Assembly: GCF_007833215.1 (NCBI RefSeq)
Contig: NZ_CP042239.1
Coordinates: forward strand, 1,302,001-1,366,000
DNA: 64,000 nt
Direction: 5' to 3'
Origin: Sphingomonas suaedae
GTDB lineage: Bacteria; Pseudomonadota; Alphaproteobacteria; Sphingomonadales; Sphingomonadaceae
Position 1 is the first letter of the stretch. Every line of letters starts with the position of its first letter. Below the pieces are notes generated by a model. That model was given only the letters and a program-made list of their open reading frames with translations, did not search any database and was not told where the DNA came from. Position numbers and translations under genes: made by a program. Shown here one piece after another: positions 35,801 to 45,977 of this stretch.

Positions 35801-36213
35801 TTCGTTGTAGCCAGCAAAATATCAAGGCGCGTGAAATCTCGATCGTTCGGACGTTTCGCGTGCCAGAAACGCAGGCCATTAACGTTAGTGCCGCTGATAG
35901 CGCTAGCTGCCGCAGACGGGCTGGAGTGCTCGCGCCCATCCTCGTCTATCCAACGCCCCTCTCGGATATAGGCGCGGTGTTCTTCGCCCTTGTAGACAGC
36001 GCGCAGTTGCGTGCCCTCGACAAGTTCTCCGTCCCGCAGGGCGAATCCCTTATGCTTTCCTGATAGAGGCACGGGCGCATCGGCGTGTTGTTGGTGGGTG
36101 GCGGGCTTGAGATTTAAGAGGTCGCGCAAAACATCGTTATAGCTATGCCCCTCGTGCGCTCGCCTGATGGTGAGCTCCTTCCAAACCTCGAAGTCTATCT
36201 CAATCTGCTGCAT
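35797..36213 (-). CDS. SeqA-N-like plus RAMA-domain protein heading the higBA operon
   Basis: A 138-residue two-part protein. Residues 1-34 (MQQIEIDFEVWKELTIRRA, then HSYNDVLRDLLNL) resemble the ribbon-helix-helix oligomerisation domain at the N-terminus of SeqA. Residues about 70-130 (GTQLRAVYKGEEHRAYIREG, HSSPSAAASAISG, NVNGLRFWHAKRP) match the RAMA domain seen in restriction-associated adenine methylases. The pairing suggests a DNA-binding protein that senses modified or specific DNA. It is the first gene of an overlapping operon with higB and higA and has GGAG 8 nt before the ATG. Domain calls are by eye. Confidence 0.65.
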   Translation of the reverse strand: MQQIEIDFEVWKELTIRRAHEGHSYNDVLRDLLNLKPATHQQHADAPVPLSGKHKGFALRDGELVEGTQLRAVYKGEEHRAYIREGRWIDEDGREHSSPSAAASAISGTNVNGLRFWHAKRPNDRDFTRLDILLATTK

Positions 36214-36228
36214 CGATCGGTCTCCGCA

Positions 36229-36256
36229 ATTGCGCGCAATAGTGCTAATAGCACTA
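36229..36256. promoter_or_regulatory. Two adjacent perfect palindromes upstream of the RAMA-higBA operon
   Basis: ATTGCGCGCAAT (36229-36240) is a perfect 12-bp palindrome. TAGTGCTAATAGCACTA (36240-36256) is a 17-bp palindrome with perfect 8-bp arms around one base. They lie 16-43 bp upstream of the ATG at 36213 in the only space available for the operon promoter. They are the likely operators for HigA and/or the SeqA/RAMA protein. Confidence 0.6.
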
Positions 36257-36280
36257 ATCGTCAATAGAGACCGTAGATAG

Positions 36281-38470
36281 CTACAGCTTCCCCCCGCCCC
36301 ACTTGCGCTGCACCTTGCCGAAGCGGCCCTTGCGCGTCCCCGGTTTGCCTTCGTTGCTGCGGCCCATCACCGGCGCCTTGTGCTCGCCGGCGGGGAGGCC
36401 CAGTTCTTCGGCTTCCAGCGCGCGGATCTCGTCGCGCAGGCGGCCGGCTTCCTCGAACTCCAGGTTCGCGGCGGCATTGCGCATCTTCTTTTCGAGTTCT
36501 TCGATGTACGCGCGCAGGTTGTGGCCGACCATGTGCGCCGGGCCATCCTCGATCTCGACAGTCACCTGATCCTTCGACGCGACATGGGCGATGATGTCGC
36601 CGATATTGCGCTTGATCGTGGTCGGGGTGATGCCGTGTTCGCGGTTATACGCCTCCTGCTTCTCGCGGCGCCGACTGGTTTCGTTGAGCGCGCGCTCCAT
36701 GCTGCCGGTGATGCGGTCGGCATAGAGGATGACGCGCCCATCGACGTTGCGCGCGGCGCGGCCGATCGTCTGGATCAGCGAGGTTTCCGAACGCAGGAAG
36801 CCTTCCTTGTCCGCGTCGAGGATCGCGACCAGGCCGCATTCAGGAATATCAAGGCCTTCGCGCAGCAGGTTGATACCGATCAGCACGTCGTACACGCCCA
36901 TGCGCAGGTCTCGAATCAGCTCGATCCGCTCCAGTGTCTCGACGTCCGAGTGCATGTAGCGGACCTTGATCCCCGCTTCGTGCATATATTCGGTGAGGTC
37001 TTCGGCCATCCGCTTGGTGAGGGTCGTCACCAGCGTGCGGTAGCCCAGCTCGGCGGTCTTGCGGCACTCAACGATCAGGTCCTGGACCTGCTCCTCGACC
37101 GGCTTGATCTCGACCGGCGGGTCGATCAGGCCGGTGGGGCGGATCACCTGTTCGCTGAACACGCCGCCGGTCTGCTCCATCTCCCACCCGCCCGGCGTCG
37201 CCGAAACGCTGACGGTCTGTGGGCGCATCGCATCCCATTCGTTGAAGCGCAGCGGCCGGTTGTCGATGCAGCTCGGCAGGCGGAAGCCATATTCGGCTAG
37301 CGTGATCTTGCGGCGATGATCGCCGCGCGCCATCGCGCCGATCTGCGGCACGGTCTGATGGCTTTCGTCGACGAACAGCAGCGCGTTTTCGGGGAGATAT
37401 TCAAACAAAGTCGGCGGCGGCTCGCCGGGCAGGCGCCCGGTGAGGAAGCGACTGTAATTCTCGATTCCCGCGCAGCTGCCGGTGGCGGCGATCATCTCGA
37501 GGTCGAAATTGGTGCGCTGCTCCAGCCGCTGCGCCTCGAGCAGCTTGCCCTCGGCGTGCAGTTCCTTCAGCCGCTCGGCGAGCTCGTGCTTGATCGCCTC
37601 CATCGCCTGTTTGAGCGTCGGCCCCGGAGTGACGTGGTGCGAGTTGGCGTAGACGCGGATGCTGTCGAGACTCGCGACCTTTGAGCCGGTCAGCGGATCG
37701 AATTCGGTAATCTCCTCGATATCGTCGCCGAAGAAGCTGATCCGCCAGGCGGTGTCTTCATAGTGCGACGGGAAGATTTCGAGGCTGTCCCCGCGCACCC
37801 GGAAATTGCCGCGGGCGAAGGCGGCGTCGTTGCGCTTGTACTGCAGCGCGACGAGCTTGCGGATGATCTCACGCTGATCGGCGACCTGGCACTTTTTGAG
37901 GTCGAAGATCATCGCCGAATAGGTTTCGACCGAGCCGATGCCGTAAAGGCAGGACACCGAGGCGACGATGATGACATCGTCGCGTTCGAGCAGCGACCGG
38001 GTGGCCGAGTGGCGCATCCGGTCGATCGCCTCGTTCACCGAGCTTTCCTTCTCGATATAGGTGTCGGACCGCGGGACATACGCCTCGGGCTGGTAATAGT
38101 CGTAATAGCTGACGAAATATTCGACCGCATTCTCGGGGAAGAAGCTCTTGAACTCGCCATAGAGCTGCGCGGCGAGGATCTTGTTGGGGGCGAGGATCAG
38201 CGCCGGGCGCTGAAGATTGTTGATGACGCTCGCCATCGTGAAGGTCTTGCCCGAGCCGGTGACGCCGAGCAGCACCTGATCGCGCTCCCCCGCCAAGGCC
38301 GCTTCGGTGAGTTCGGCGATCGCCGTCGGCTGGTCGCCGGCGGGGGAATAGTCACTGACCAGCTTGAACGGCCGCCCCCCCTCGCTCTTTTCGGGGCGGT
38401 TCGGGCGGTGGGGAACGAAGCCGGGGCCGGTTTCGGGCTCGGCAAGGCTGGTGCGGATCTGGATCGCCAT
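36281..38470 (-). CDS. uvrB: UvrABC excinuclease subunit B
   Basis: A 729-residue helicase-like repair protein that verifies damage and loads UvrC. It has Walker [13 protein letters not shown], the beta-hairpin region [23 protein letters not shown], a DESH box ([13 protein letters not shown]), helicase motifs [23 protein letters not shown] and QTIGRAARN, and a C-terminal UvrC-binding UVR helix ([24 protein letters not shown]). Slightly long N-terminus. No perfect GTTC-N7-GTTC box is upstream; a one-mismatch match sits at 38553-38567. Confidence 0.97.
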   Translation of the reverse strand: MAIQIRTSLAEPETGPGFVPHRPNRPEKSEGGRPFKLVSDYSPAGDQPTAIAELTEAALAGERDQVLLGVTGSGKTFTMASVINNLQRPALILAPNKILAAQLYGEFKSFFPENAVEYFVSYYDYYQPEAYVPRSDTYIEKESSVNEAIDRMRHSATRSLLERDDVIIVASVSCLYGIGSVETYSAMIFDLKKCQVADQREIIRKLVALQYKRNDAAFARGNFRVRGDSLEIFPSHYEDTAWRISFFGDDIEEITEFDPLTGSKVASLDSIRVYANSHHVTPGPTLKQAMEAIKHELAERLKELHAEGKLLEAQRLEQRTNFDLEMIAATGSCAGIENYSRFLTGRLPGEPPPTLFEYLPENALLFVDESHQTVPQIGAMARGDHRRKITLAEYGFRLPSCIDNRPLRFNEWDAMRPQTVSVSATPGGWEMEQTGGVFSEQVIRPTGLIDPPVEIKPVEEQVQDLIVECRKTAELGYRTLVTTLTKRMAEDLTEYMHEAGIKVRYMHSDVETLERIELIRDLRMGVYDVLIGINLLREGLDIPECGLVAILDADKEGFLRSETSLIQTIGRAARNVDGRVILYADRITGSMERALNETSRRREKQEAYNREHGITPTTIKRNIGDIIAHVASKDQVTVEIEDGPAHMVGHNLRAYIEELEKKMRNAAANLEFEEAGRLRDEIRALEAEELGLPAGEHKAPVMGRSNEGKPGTRKGRFGKVQRKWGGGKL

Positions 38471-38519
38471 TGGGGGAATATGGGGCCTTCAAATAGGGGT
38501 GCAAATGGGGGAAGCTGTC

Positions 38520-38765
38520 AGTCGTTCCGACGAACCTGACAAAAACGAGGGGGTTCCACGATGGTCCCCCAGAGGACAGCGGTAGGGACGCGTCGGGAAC
38601 GTGACAGCAACGCGCCGGTGACACGACAGTAGAGCGCCGGGTACGCGACACCGATGCGACCGTTGCGCGACATGATTTGGCTGGAACGCGACGCGGGTGC
38701 GACACTGAGGCGTCGGATACGCGCCGCTGACAAGTGACTGACGTTGGAAGCGTAATGCATGGGTG
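38520..38765 (-). repeat. TGTCGC-rich repeat element, copy 1
   Basis: Read on the minus strand this region has irregularly spaced TGTCGC/TGTCGTGTC/TGTCAC words (about 20-30 nt apart) and ends in CCTCGTTTTTGTCAG followed by TTCGTCGGA. A second copy with the same end motif and word content is at 51465-51705. The conserved tail (38526-38550 with 51471-51496) agrees at about 24 of 26 positions; the TGTCGC-rich part is conserved in vocabulary but not in alignment. Origin and role unknown. Confidence 0.6.
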
Positions 38766-38866
38766 GACCTCCGTAGCGCGAAGATAGCATAATGGGGTGA
38801 ACAAAAAAAGAACGTACTGGCGCGCTTTGGAGCCTACCGGCTCCGAAGGATCCGGATTTGAAGACG

Positions 38867-38878
38867 ATGTAATTACAT
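38867..38878. promoter_or_regulatory. Palindrome ATGTAATTACAT upstream of the coiled-coil gene
   Basis: A perfect 12-bp AT-rich palindrome 43 bp before the start codon at 38921. It could be an operator or a promoter element. A related ATGTAATTA string occurs at 34577-34585, upstream of the structured minus-strand small gene. Confidence 0.3.
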
Positions 38879-38920
38879 TAGGGCGCTGGAATCTCGGGGC
38901 CTCGGAGTTATAAACGATGG

Positions 38921-40132
38921 ATGGCTGATGATCCCTTCGATCCGTTCAAAGAACAGAAAAGACTGAAACGTCTCATCGACGATGCGATGGGCGGTTCCGC
39001 TCGACGATTTATCGAGGAGGAGCAAAAGCGCCGAAGGCTCTTAGATCAAGCGATGGGAGGATCGATTCAGAGAATTCTAGAGGAAGAGCAGAAGCGATTG
39101 AAGCTCTTGGACCAGTCGACGATTAGCAAGGCCGCGCAGGAGGCGATGACCGCCCAAGAGAATTTCAAACGGGCCTTCATGCCTTATAATATCGGTGCAA
39201 TTCAGCAATATATCCAAGCTGAAGATATACGCCGGAAATCATTCGACGTAGGAAGTTTGGCTTCGGCAAAGGCGTTCCAGGACAATATTTCTTCGGCTAT
39301 GGCCACATTGGATGAGCCATACAGCGAGTTTTCGAAGCATATGCGAGAACTGGGCGTTTTCGACCGGATCGCGGAGCAGCAATCCGCCCTCTTGAGGGCC
39401 AGCGCAGGCATCAATTCTCACATTGAAGCAGCCAGCAAAGCGATGCGCGGCGCCATCCCCAGTATCCGCGAAATTTCCGCTTCACTGGGCGTCCAATCTA
39501 CCCTCGCTCAGCAAATGCGCCGAATGTCCGAGCAATTCTCGCAACTTGACGAAGTAATGCTGACAAGTGGCATCCGAGAAAGTGCTGTTTGGGAGGCGAT
39601 GCGCGACACCTATGGTTTCGGTAACCAGACGTCGGTGTCCCAAGCATTTTTGGAAATCAGCACGAAGCTCGATCAACCAAGCGGCGACGGCAAATCGTTT
39701 GGGATATATGATGCATGGCAACTCGTACAATTCCTCTGGTTTGTGTTTAGTGCTTACGCAATGATCGCCGGGTGGGGCGACTATACCGAACAGGATCGCG
39801 CTGGGGACGAAGCGACGGCGAATGCGGTCGAACGCATCGAAATTCGTCAGCGCATGAGTGATGTTGAGACCGCCATTGCGAAAGCGTCAGCGCTCGCCGA
39901 GATGACCCGTATCAATGCGTTGCCCAGAGCCTTCGTCCCAGAAGCCGCTAACGTTCGCGCAGCACCTGAGCAGAAAGCCAAGCGTATTGCGCGTTTAAGT
40001 GCCAACACAATGTTAGCCATCGAGGAGAAGAACGGGCGCTGGCTGCGTGTCATTTATGCCGACACATTCACCGAAGAACTCGCAGAGGGATGGGTTTGGG
40101 GAGGCTCGGTCGAGCTTCTAGCGGACGACTGA
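38921..40132 (+). CDS. Coiled-coil, membrane-segment, SH3-like protein of unknown function
   Basis: A 403-residue protein unlike its neighbours in composition (lower GC and many AAA/ATT codons), suggesting recent transfer. The N-terminus has a 22-residue repeat in two full copies and a partial one: DDAMGGSARRFIEEEQKR and DQAMGGSIQRILEEEQKR. A long helical, Gln/Ala/Ser-rich middle follows, then a hydrophobic segment LVQFLWFVFSAYAMIAG (about 269-285). After another helix the C-terminal 60 residues resemble an SH3-type domain (NTMLAIEEKNGRWLRVIYAD, EGWVWGGSVELL). No known family is recognised. A single gene with its own promoter region. Confidence 0.7.
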   Translation: MADDPFDPFKEQKRLKRLIDDAMGGSARRFIEEEQKRRRLLDQAMGGSIQRILEEEQKRLKLLDQSTISKAAQEAMTAQENFKRAFMPYNIGAIQQYIQAEDIRRKSFDVGSLASAKAFQDNISSAMATLDEPYSEFSKHMRELGVFDRIAEQQSALLRASAGINSHIEAASKAMRGAIPSIREISASLGVQSTLAQQMRRMSEQFSQLDEVMLTSGIRESAVWEAMRDTYGFGNQTSVSQAFLEISTKLDQPSGDGKSFGIYDAWQLVQFLWFVFSAYAMIAGWGDYTEQDRAGDEATANAVERIEIRQRMSDVETAIAKASALAEMTRINALPRAFVPEAANVRAAPEQKAKRIARLSANTMLAIEEKNGRWLRVIYADTFTEELAEGWVWGGSVELLADD

Positions 40133-40210
40133 GGCGCCCCCTGCACCTCGTCTGTTGCGGTTTGCCGCGCGCCGGTTCAGCCTTGGCCGGAAACTGAGAG
40201 GAGACCTTTC

Positions 40211-40753
40211 ATGCGCATCCCCGCCATCGCCCCTTTCGCCGCCCTCGCCCTCGCCGCCTGTGGCGGGGACGATGTGTCCGTCACAAATGCCTCGCCCGAG
40301 GAGGTCGCCAAGAAGGTCGATGAGGCGGGTGGCGCGCGGTTCAATCCGGGGGAGTGGGAGACGACCGTGGAGACGGTGTCGGTGGATATTCCGGGCCTGG
40401 CCCCGCAGATGAAGGAGCAGATGATTCAGCTGATGCTCAACAAGAAGCAGGTCGGGAGGAACTGCGTCGCGCCAGAACAGGCCAAGTCGCCACCCGCCGA
40501 GGTGCTGGCGAACAGCCAAGGCCGCTGTACCTATGAAAAGTTCACCATGGCCGGCGGCAAGATCGACGGGACGCTGCTGTGCGATGCCGAGGGCGGCAAG
40601 ATGACGATGCGGATGACCGGCAGCTTCACCCGCGACAGCTTCGAAATCGAGAACGACATGGAGACGACCATGCCGGGCGGCGCGCAGGTGATGAAGATCA
40701 AGGCGAAGACGAGCGGCAAAAGGCTGGGCGACTGCCCGGCGGGGAAAGCGTAG
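40211..40753 (+). CDS. DUF3617-family lipoprotein
   Basis: A 180-residue lipoprotein (MRIPAIAPFAALALAACGG). The mature domain FNPGEWETTVETVSVDIPGLAPQMKEQM...NCVAPEQA...CTYEKFTMAGGKIDGTLLCDAEGGKMTMRMTGSFTRDSFEIEND matches DUF3617, a common sphingomonad/proteobacterial periplasmic family with conserved cysteines and unknown function. A GAGAGGAG ribosome site is present. Followed by the A2 repeat element. Confidence 0.88.
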   Translation: MRIPAIAPFAALALAACGGDDVSVTNASPEEVAKKVDEAGGARFNPGEWETTVETVSVDIPGLAPQMKEQMIQLMLNKKQVGRNCVAPEQAKSPPAEVLANSQGRCTYEKFTMAGGKIDGTLLCDAEGGKMTMRMTGSFTRDSFEIENDMETTMPGGAQVMKIKAKTSGKRLGDCPAGKA

Positions 40754-40769
40754 GGGGTTTACCCGTTAG

Positions 40770-40938
40770 ATCCTCCCCTGCCCCGCAGGGGAGGTGGCAG
40801 CGCGTAGCGCTGGCGGAGGGGCCGCCGTCGCAGACGGCGGTATTTTGTCGAGCTGGGTTCGGCCGTCTGCGCGGCCGCCCCTCCACCACCCGCTTCGCGG
40901 GCGGTCCCCCTCCCCTGAGCAAAGCTCAGGGGAGGAAT
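40770..40938. repeat. 169-bp palindromic intergenic element, copy A2
   Basis: The sister of the element at 4698-4868. Ends are ATCCTCCCC and GGGGAGGAAT, and the internal order of hairpins is the same (CCCCTGCCCCGCAGGGG; CGCCGTCGCAGACGGCG; CGGCCGTCTGCGCGGCC; CCCGCTTCGCGGG; CCTGAGCAAAGCTCAGG). The central linker differs (TATTTTGTCGAGC versus AAACCTCTCAAAGC). It lies between the convergent lipoprotein and membrane-protein genes. Confidence 0.85.
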
Positions 40939-40946
40939 TAAGCGCC

Positions 40947-41411
40947 CTAAACTACCCGGCGATAGGCGACGCGCCACATGGCGTAGGCGATGCCCGCGGA
41001 TACCCCGGCCAGCAGGCCGCTGGTCGCAAGCGCGCTCGCCCAGCGGAACAGCCAGGTGCGCGTGTCGCTGATCGGCGCATCGATTAGCCCGAAGCCATAG
41101 GTCTGGCCCGCAACGAATACCACCAGCGCCACCAGCGCCCCGAGCGCAGCCGCGTGCCAGGCGCGGCGATAGCCAGCGAGATGCAGGATCAGCCAGAGCG
41201 GCGCGCCGACCGCAGTGATGCCGAGCGTCGTAAAGACGGTGCCGAGCACCCATGAGGCGAATAGCGACAGCGGCTCGCGCTGCCCCGCCGCGACGACGAG
41301 AAGCAGGACGACAACGCCGCCCAGTGCGCCGCCCAGCGCAAGCGCGAGGCCCGCACGATCGAGCGTCGTATCATAATGCGGCGCGGATGCGCGCATCGCG
41401 TGATCAGTCAC
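40947..41411 (-). CDS. Four-helix membrane protein of unknown function
   Basis: A 154-residue protein with four hydrophobic segments (LALALGGALGGVVVLLLVVAA; LSLFASWVLGTVFTTLGITAV; HAAALGALVALVVFVAG; ALATSGLLAGVSAGIAYAMW). No domain name is recognised. Divergent from the S9 peptidase gene. A start at MRASAPH five codons later is also possible. Confidence 0.65.
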   Translation of the reverse strand: MTDHAMRASAPHYDTTLDRAGLALALGGALGGVVVLLLVVAAGQREPLSLFASWVLGTVFTTLGITAVGAPLWLILHLAGYRRAWHAAALGALVALVVFVAGQTYGFGLIDAPISDTRTWLFRWASALATSGLLAGVSAGIAYAMWRVAYRRVV

Positions 41412-41560
41412 CAGAAACCCCTCCCCGGTGCGCAGGGCTTACCATCGTCGGGCTGTGCGGCTCAAGCGCTCAACTTGCGGAAACTACCTAAACAGGGACA
41501 GCTTGCCGTGTGTGCGCCTTTCCAGCACGCTCGCGCACCACATCGACCAAGGGGATTCGC

Positions 41561-43690
41561 ATGTATCGTCCGCTTCTTTTCGCCGCGACCGCCGCTCTGA
41601 CGATCACCGCGCCGCTCGCCGCACAGCAGACTCCCCAAACTCCCCCCGCCCCGCCCGTCGCCGCCAAGAAGCCGCATCAGGTGAAGGCGCCGTTCGGCGC
41701 GGTGCGCGAGGACGACTATTACTGGCTTCGCGACGATACGCGGAAGAACCCCGAGATGCTCGCCTATCTCAAGGCCGAGAATGCCTATGCCGATGCGGTG
41801 ATGGCACCGACCAAGCCGATGCAGGAAGCGCTGTTCAAGGAGATCACCGGTCGGATCAAGCAGGACGACAGCAGCGTCCCCTATCTCGACAATGGCTATT
41901 ATTATTACACCCGCTACGAGGTTGGCGGCAGCTATCCGATCGTCGCGCGACGCAAGGGCAGCATGGATGCGCCCGAAGAGATCCTCCTCAACCAGCCCGA
42001 AATGGCCAAGGGCGCCAATTTCTTCCAGATCGGCGGTAGCGGGGTGAGCCCCGACAACCGCCTGCTCGCCTATGCAGAGGACAAGGTGGGTCGGCGGCAG
42101 TTCGTGCTGAAGGTCAAGGACCTGACCACCGGCAAGACGCTGGAGGACGCGATCCCCAATGTCCAGGCGGGTTTTGCCTGGGCGGGCGATAACAAGACGA
42201 TCTTCTATATCGAAAAGGACCCGGTCACCTTGCTGGGCAAGCGGGTCAAGGCGCATGTGCTGGGCACCCCGGCGACCGCCGACCGGCTGGTCTATGAGGA
42301 AAAGGACGACACCTACTCGCTCGGCATCGGGACGACGAGCTCGGAGAAGTTCATCTGTATCTATTCCGGCAAGACGGTCAGCGACGAACAGCGCTGTGCG
42401 CCAGTCGCCAACCCGACCAGCTTTGCCGTAATCGCGCCGCGCGAGCGCGACTTCCTGTATGGCGCGGACCATGTCGGTGACCGCTGGATCATCCGCACCA
42501 ACTGGAATGCGCCCAATTATCGGCTGATGACCGTCGCCGACAGCGCGACGGGTGCGGGCAAGGCGGCGTGGAAGGATGTCGTGCCGCACAGCGCGCAGGT
42601 GTTCATCGCGGGCGTGCAGCCGTTCGATAACTATCTCGCGATCGAGGAGCGGTCGGGCGGCAACAAGCGGCTGCGGCTGCTGGACAATGACGGCTCGTCG
42701 CGCTTTGTCGAGGCGGATGAGCCGGCCTACTCCATGGGGCTGAGCATCAATGCCGAGACCGCGACCGACTGGGTCCGCTATACCTATAATTCGCTGACCA
42801 CGCCCGCGACGGTGATCGAGGCGAACATGAAGACCGGGGAGCGACGGACGCTTAAGGTCACGCCGGTGCCGGGCTATGACGCGAGCAAATATGTGACCGA
42901 GCGCCTGTGGGCGACCGCGCGCGACGGGACGAAGGTGCCGGTGAGCCTGGTCTATGCCAAGGGGTTCAAGAAGGACGGCACCGCGCCGCTGTTTCAATAT
43001 GCCTATGGTAGCTATGGCTATTCGACCGATCCAGGCTTTTCGCCGATGCTGCCGAGCCTGCTCGACCGGGGCATGGTCTATGCCATCGCGCATATCCGTG
43101 GCGGGCAGGAACTGGGCCGCGCCTGGTATGATCAGGGGCGGATGTTCAACAAGAAGAACAGCTTCACCGACTTCATCGATGTGACGCGCTATCTGGTCGA
43201 TCAGGGCTATGCGAAGAAGGGCCGCGTCGCGGCGATGGGTGGCAGCGCGGGTGGACTGTTGATGGGCGCGGTCACCAATATGGCGCCGCAGGATTATGCC
43301 GCGATCGTCAGCCTGGTGCCGTTCGTCGATGTCGTGACGACGATGCTCGACCCCACCATCCCGCTGACCACCGGCGAATATGACGAATGGGGCAATCCGG
43401 AGACCAAGGCGAGCTATGACTATATGCTCAGCTACTCGCCCTATGACCAGTTGAAGCGCGGGGCCTATCCGGCAATCTTCGTCGGCACCGGGCTGTGGGA
43501 CAGCCAGGTGCAATATTATGAGCCGGCCAAATATGTGGCAAAACTGCGCACGTTGAAGACCGATTCCAACCCGCTGATCTTCCGCATCAATATGGAGGCC
43601 GGGCATGGCGGCAAGTCGGGCCGGTTCGAGCGGTTCAAGGAGCAGTCGGAATATCTGGCGTTCGCGCTCGACCAGTTGAAGGTGAAGTGA
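41561..43690 (+). CDS. Exported S9 family prolyl oligopeptidase (oligopeptidase B-like)
   Basis: A 709-residue serine peptidase with a signal peptide (YRPLLFAATAALTITAPLAAQ). The beta-propeller gate starts DDYYWLRDDTRKNPEMLAYL. The catalytic domain holds AYGSYGYSTDPGF, IRGGQELGRAWYDQG, the nucleophile GGSAGGLLMGA, Asp in GLWDSQVQY and His in EAGHGGKSGR. Oligopeptidase B enzymes cleave short peptides after basic residues, and most are cytoplasmic, so the signal peptide suggests peptide degradation in the periplasm. It ends 20 bp before ligA. Confidence 0.92.
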   Translation: MYRPLLFAATAALTITAPLAAQQTPQTPPAPPVAAKKPHQVKAPFGAVREDDYYWLRDDTRKNPEMLAYLKAENAYADAVMAPTKPMQEALFKEITGRIKQDDSSVPYLDNGYYYYTRYEVGGSYPIVARRKGSMDAPEEILLNQPEMAKGANFFQIGGSGVSPDNRLLAYAEDKVGRRQFVLKVKDLTTGKTLEDAIPNVQAGFAWAGDNKTIFYIEKDPVTLLGKRVKAHVLGTPATADRLVYEEKDDTYSLGIGTTSSEKFICIYSGKTVSDEQRCAPVANPTSFAVIAPRERDFLYGADHVGDRWIIRTNWNAPNYRLMTVADSATGAGKAAWKDVVPHSAQVFIAGVQPFDNYLAIEERSGGNKRLRLLDNDGSSRFVEADEPAYSMGLSINAETATDWVRYTYNSLTTPATVIEANMKTGERRTLKVTPVPGYDASKYVTERLWATARDGTKVPVSLVYAKGFKKDGTAPLFQYAYGSYGYSTDPGFSPMLPSLLDRGMVYAIAHIRGGQELGRAWYDQGRMFNKKNSFTDFIDVTRYLVDQGYAKKGRVAAMGGSAGGLLMGAVTNMAPQDYAAIVSLVPFVDVVTTMLDPTIPLTTGEYDEWGNPETKASYDYMLSYSPYDQLKRGAYPAIFVGTGLWDSQVQYYEPAKYVAKLRTLKTDSNPLIFRINMEAGHGGKSGRFERFKEQSEYLAFALDQLKVK

Positions 43691-43701
43691 TCGGGCGGTA
43701 G

Positions 43702-45843
<2,142 letters not shown>

Positions 45844-45906
45844 TGCTTTTTTGCAACGCACAATGGACTTGATACGATTGTAACAATACCGCAAAGAACT
45901 CTCCCC

Positions 45907-45960
45907 ATGGGCAGCCGAGACGGTGAAACACACCGCTTGCGCAGGCTTTGAAAAGCCCAT
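45907..45960 (+). promoter_or_regulatory. Foldable 5' leader of the TonB receptor gene
   Basis: Three nested stems can pair: ATGGGC/GCCCAT (45907-45912 with 45955-45960), AGCC/GGCT (45913-45916 with 45944-45947) and CGGTG/CACCG (45921-45925 with 45931-45935). The structure ends 17 bp before the start codon, just 5' of the ribosome site. It matches no riboswitch family known to me; a possible regulatory leader or a coincidental fold. Confidence 0.3.
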
Positions 45961-45977
45961 CCTATCAGGGGACCAAA

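Larger units (their letters stand above)
38471..38920. other. 450-bp gap: repeat element and promoter region of the coiled-coil gene
   Basis: Between the starts of divergent uvrB and the coiled-coil gene. The left two-thirds (to about 38765) is a repeat element rich in GCGACAC/GTGACAC words described separately. The right end is AT-richer and contains a hairpin GGAGCC-TACC-GGCTCC (38829-38844) and the perfect palindrome ATGTAATTACAT (38867-38878). No convincing ORF is seen; the frames open here have arginine/serine-rich products typical of out-of-frame GC-rich DNA. Confidence 0.6.

Noticed and set aside
38553..38567. GTTCCACGATGGTCC as a possible SOS box for uvrB
   Set aside because: One mismatch in the second half-site, distance of about 85 bp from the start and location in the repeat element make it doubtful.
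38520..38765. CRISPR array in the TGTCGC-rich element
   Set aside because: The repeated words are only 6-8 bp, spacing is irregular and no cas genes are near.
41462..43606. A 714-codon minus-strand frame opposite the S9 peptidase
   Set aside because: The plus strand holds all catalytic motifs of an oligopeptidase; the reverse frame has no plausible start signal or domain.
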